From positions 1 to 6,185 of the forward strand of contig JAEYYQ010000090.1 in the NCBI GenBank assembly GCA_023428365.1: a stretch of DNA of 6,185 nucleotides, given 5' to 3'. The number at the start of each line of letters is the position of its first letter. Within the stretch, counting starts at the first letter, position 1. Position numbers and translations under genes: made by a program. Below the pieces are notes generated by a model that saw only the letters and a program-made list of their open reading frames with translations, did not search any database and was not told where the DNA came from. Below, one piece after another: positions 5,881 to 6,185 of this stretch. Origin of the DNA: Pseudomonadota bacterium. GTDB lineage: Bacteria > Pseudomonadota > Alphaproteobacteria > Rhizobiales > Hyphomicrobiaceae.

Positions 5881-6185
5881 ATGAACAGGCGCCGTCGCAT
5901 TTATGAGGGCAAGGCCAAGGTTCTTTACGAGGGTCCGGAGCCCGGGACGCTCATTCAACACTTCAAAGACGACGCCACAGCCTTCAACAACAAGAAGCAT
6001 GCCCTGATCGAGGGCAAGGGCGTCCTGAACAACCGTATCTCCGAATACATCTTCGTCAAACTCGGCGAGATCGGCGTTCCGACCCATTTCATGCGCCGCC
6101 TCAACATGCGCGAGCAACTGATCCGCGAAGTCGAGATCATTCCGCTCGAAGTGGTTGTGCGCAACGTTGCCGCAGGATCGCTGGC
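5881..6185 (+). CDS. purC: SAICAR synthase, N-terminal part (3' partial)
   Basis: The frame is open from ATG 5881 to the window end, giving 101 complete codons of a protein usually ~235-260 residues long. PurC joins CAIR and aspartate using ATP to make SAICAR, a middle step of de novo purine synthesis in the cytoplasm. The N-terminus [18 protein letters not shown] carries the ATP-site YEGKAK block. [13 protein letters not shown] (28-40) and [12 protein letters not shown] (47-58) are typical of the family. [14 protein letters not shown] (87-100) fits the SAICAR synthetase signature pattern. An AGAGG at 5866-5870, 10 nt upstream, supports the start. The rest of the gene, and probably purS/purQ as seen in related genomes, lies beyond the window. 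Confidence 0.96.
   Translation, partial: MNRRRRIYEGKAKVLYEGPEPGTLIQHFKDDATAFNNKKHALIEGKGVLNNRISEYIFVKLGEIGVPTHFMRRLNMREQLIREVEIIPLEVVVRNVAAGSL

Overview
The window looks like chromosome of an alphaproteobacterium, most likely a Hyphomicrobiales (Rhizobiales) relative. The evidence is high-GC coding, a four-subunit-type sarcosine oxidase (soxA/soxG), an F1-ATPase zeta inhibitor (DUF1476, an alphaproteobacterial family) placed back to back with purC, and an envelope protein joining an Ig-like module of a type seen in Rhizobiales to an OmpA-like domain. There is no sign of a mobile element, phage, CRISPR array, tRNA or rRNA.

Layout. Positions 1-833 (+): the 3' end of soxA overlaps soxG, closing a sarcosine oxidase operon. 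Positions 922-3227 (+): two envelope genes, an OmpA-like peptidoglycan-binding protein with a long Pro/Ala-rich spacer and a secreted SLT-type lytic transglycosylase, separated by a 32-nt near-perfect palindrome. Positions 3263-4120 (-): a secreted NodB-type polysaccharide deacetylase, convergent with the transglycosylase. Positions 4121-4304: a divergent intergenic region with two overlapping perfect inverted repeats. Positions 4305-5186 (+): a 3-hydroxyisobutyrate dehydrogenase-family NAD(P)-dependent reductase. Positions 5208-5537 (-): the ATPase zeta subunit. Positions 5538-5880: a 343-nt divergent intergenic region with three hairpins. Positions 5881-6185 (+): the 5' part of purC, cut by the window edge.

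How the genes fit together. SoxA/SoxG belong to oxidative demethylation of sarcosine, which feeds C1 units to tetrahydrofolate. The middle three genes all act on, or bind, cell-wall glycans in the periplasm and probably form an envelope-remodelling neighbourhood, although the deacetylase is on the opposite strand. The dehydrogenase is a stand-alone metabolic gene. The zeta/purC pair is a gene neighbourhood recalled from many Alphaproteobacteria. All genes look intact apart from the two cut by the window ends. I see no clearly novel system. The non-coding palindromes and hairpins are the signals the gene annotation does not explain.
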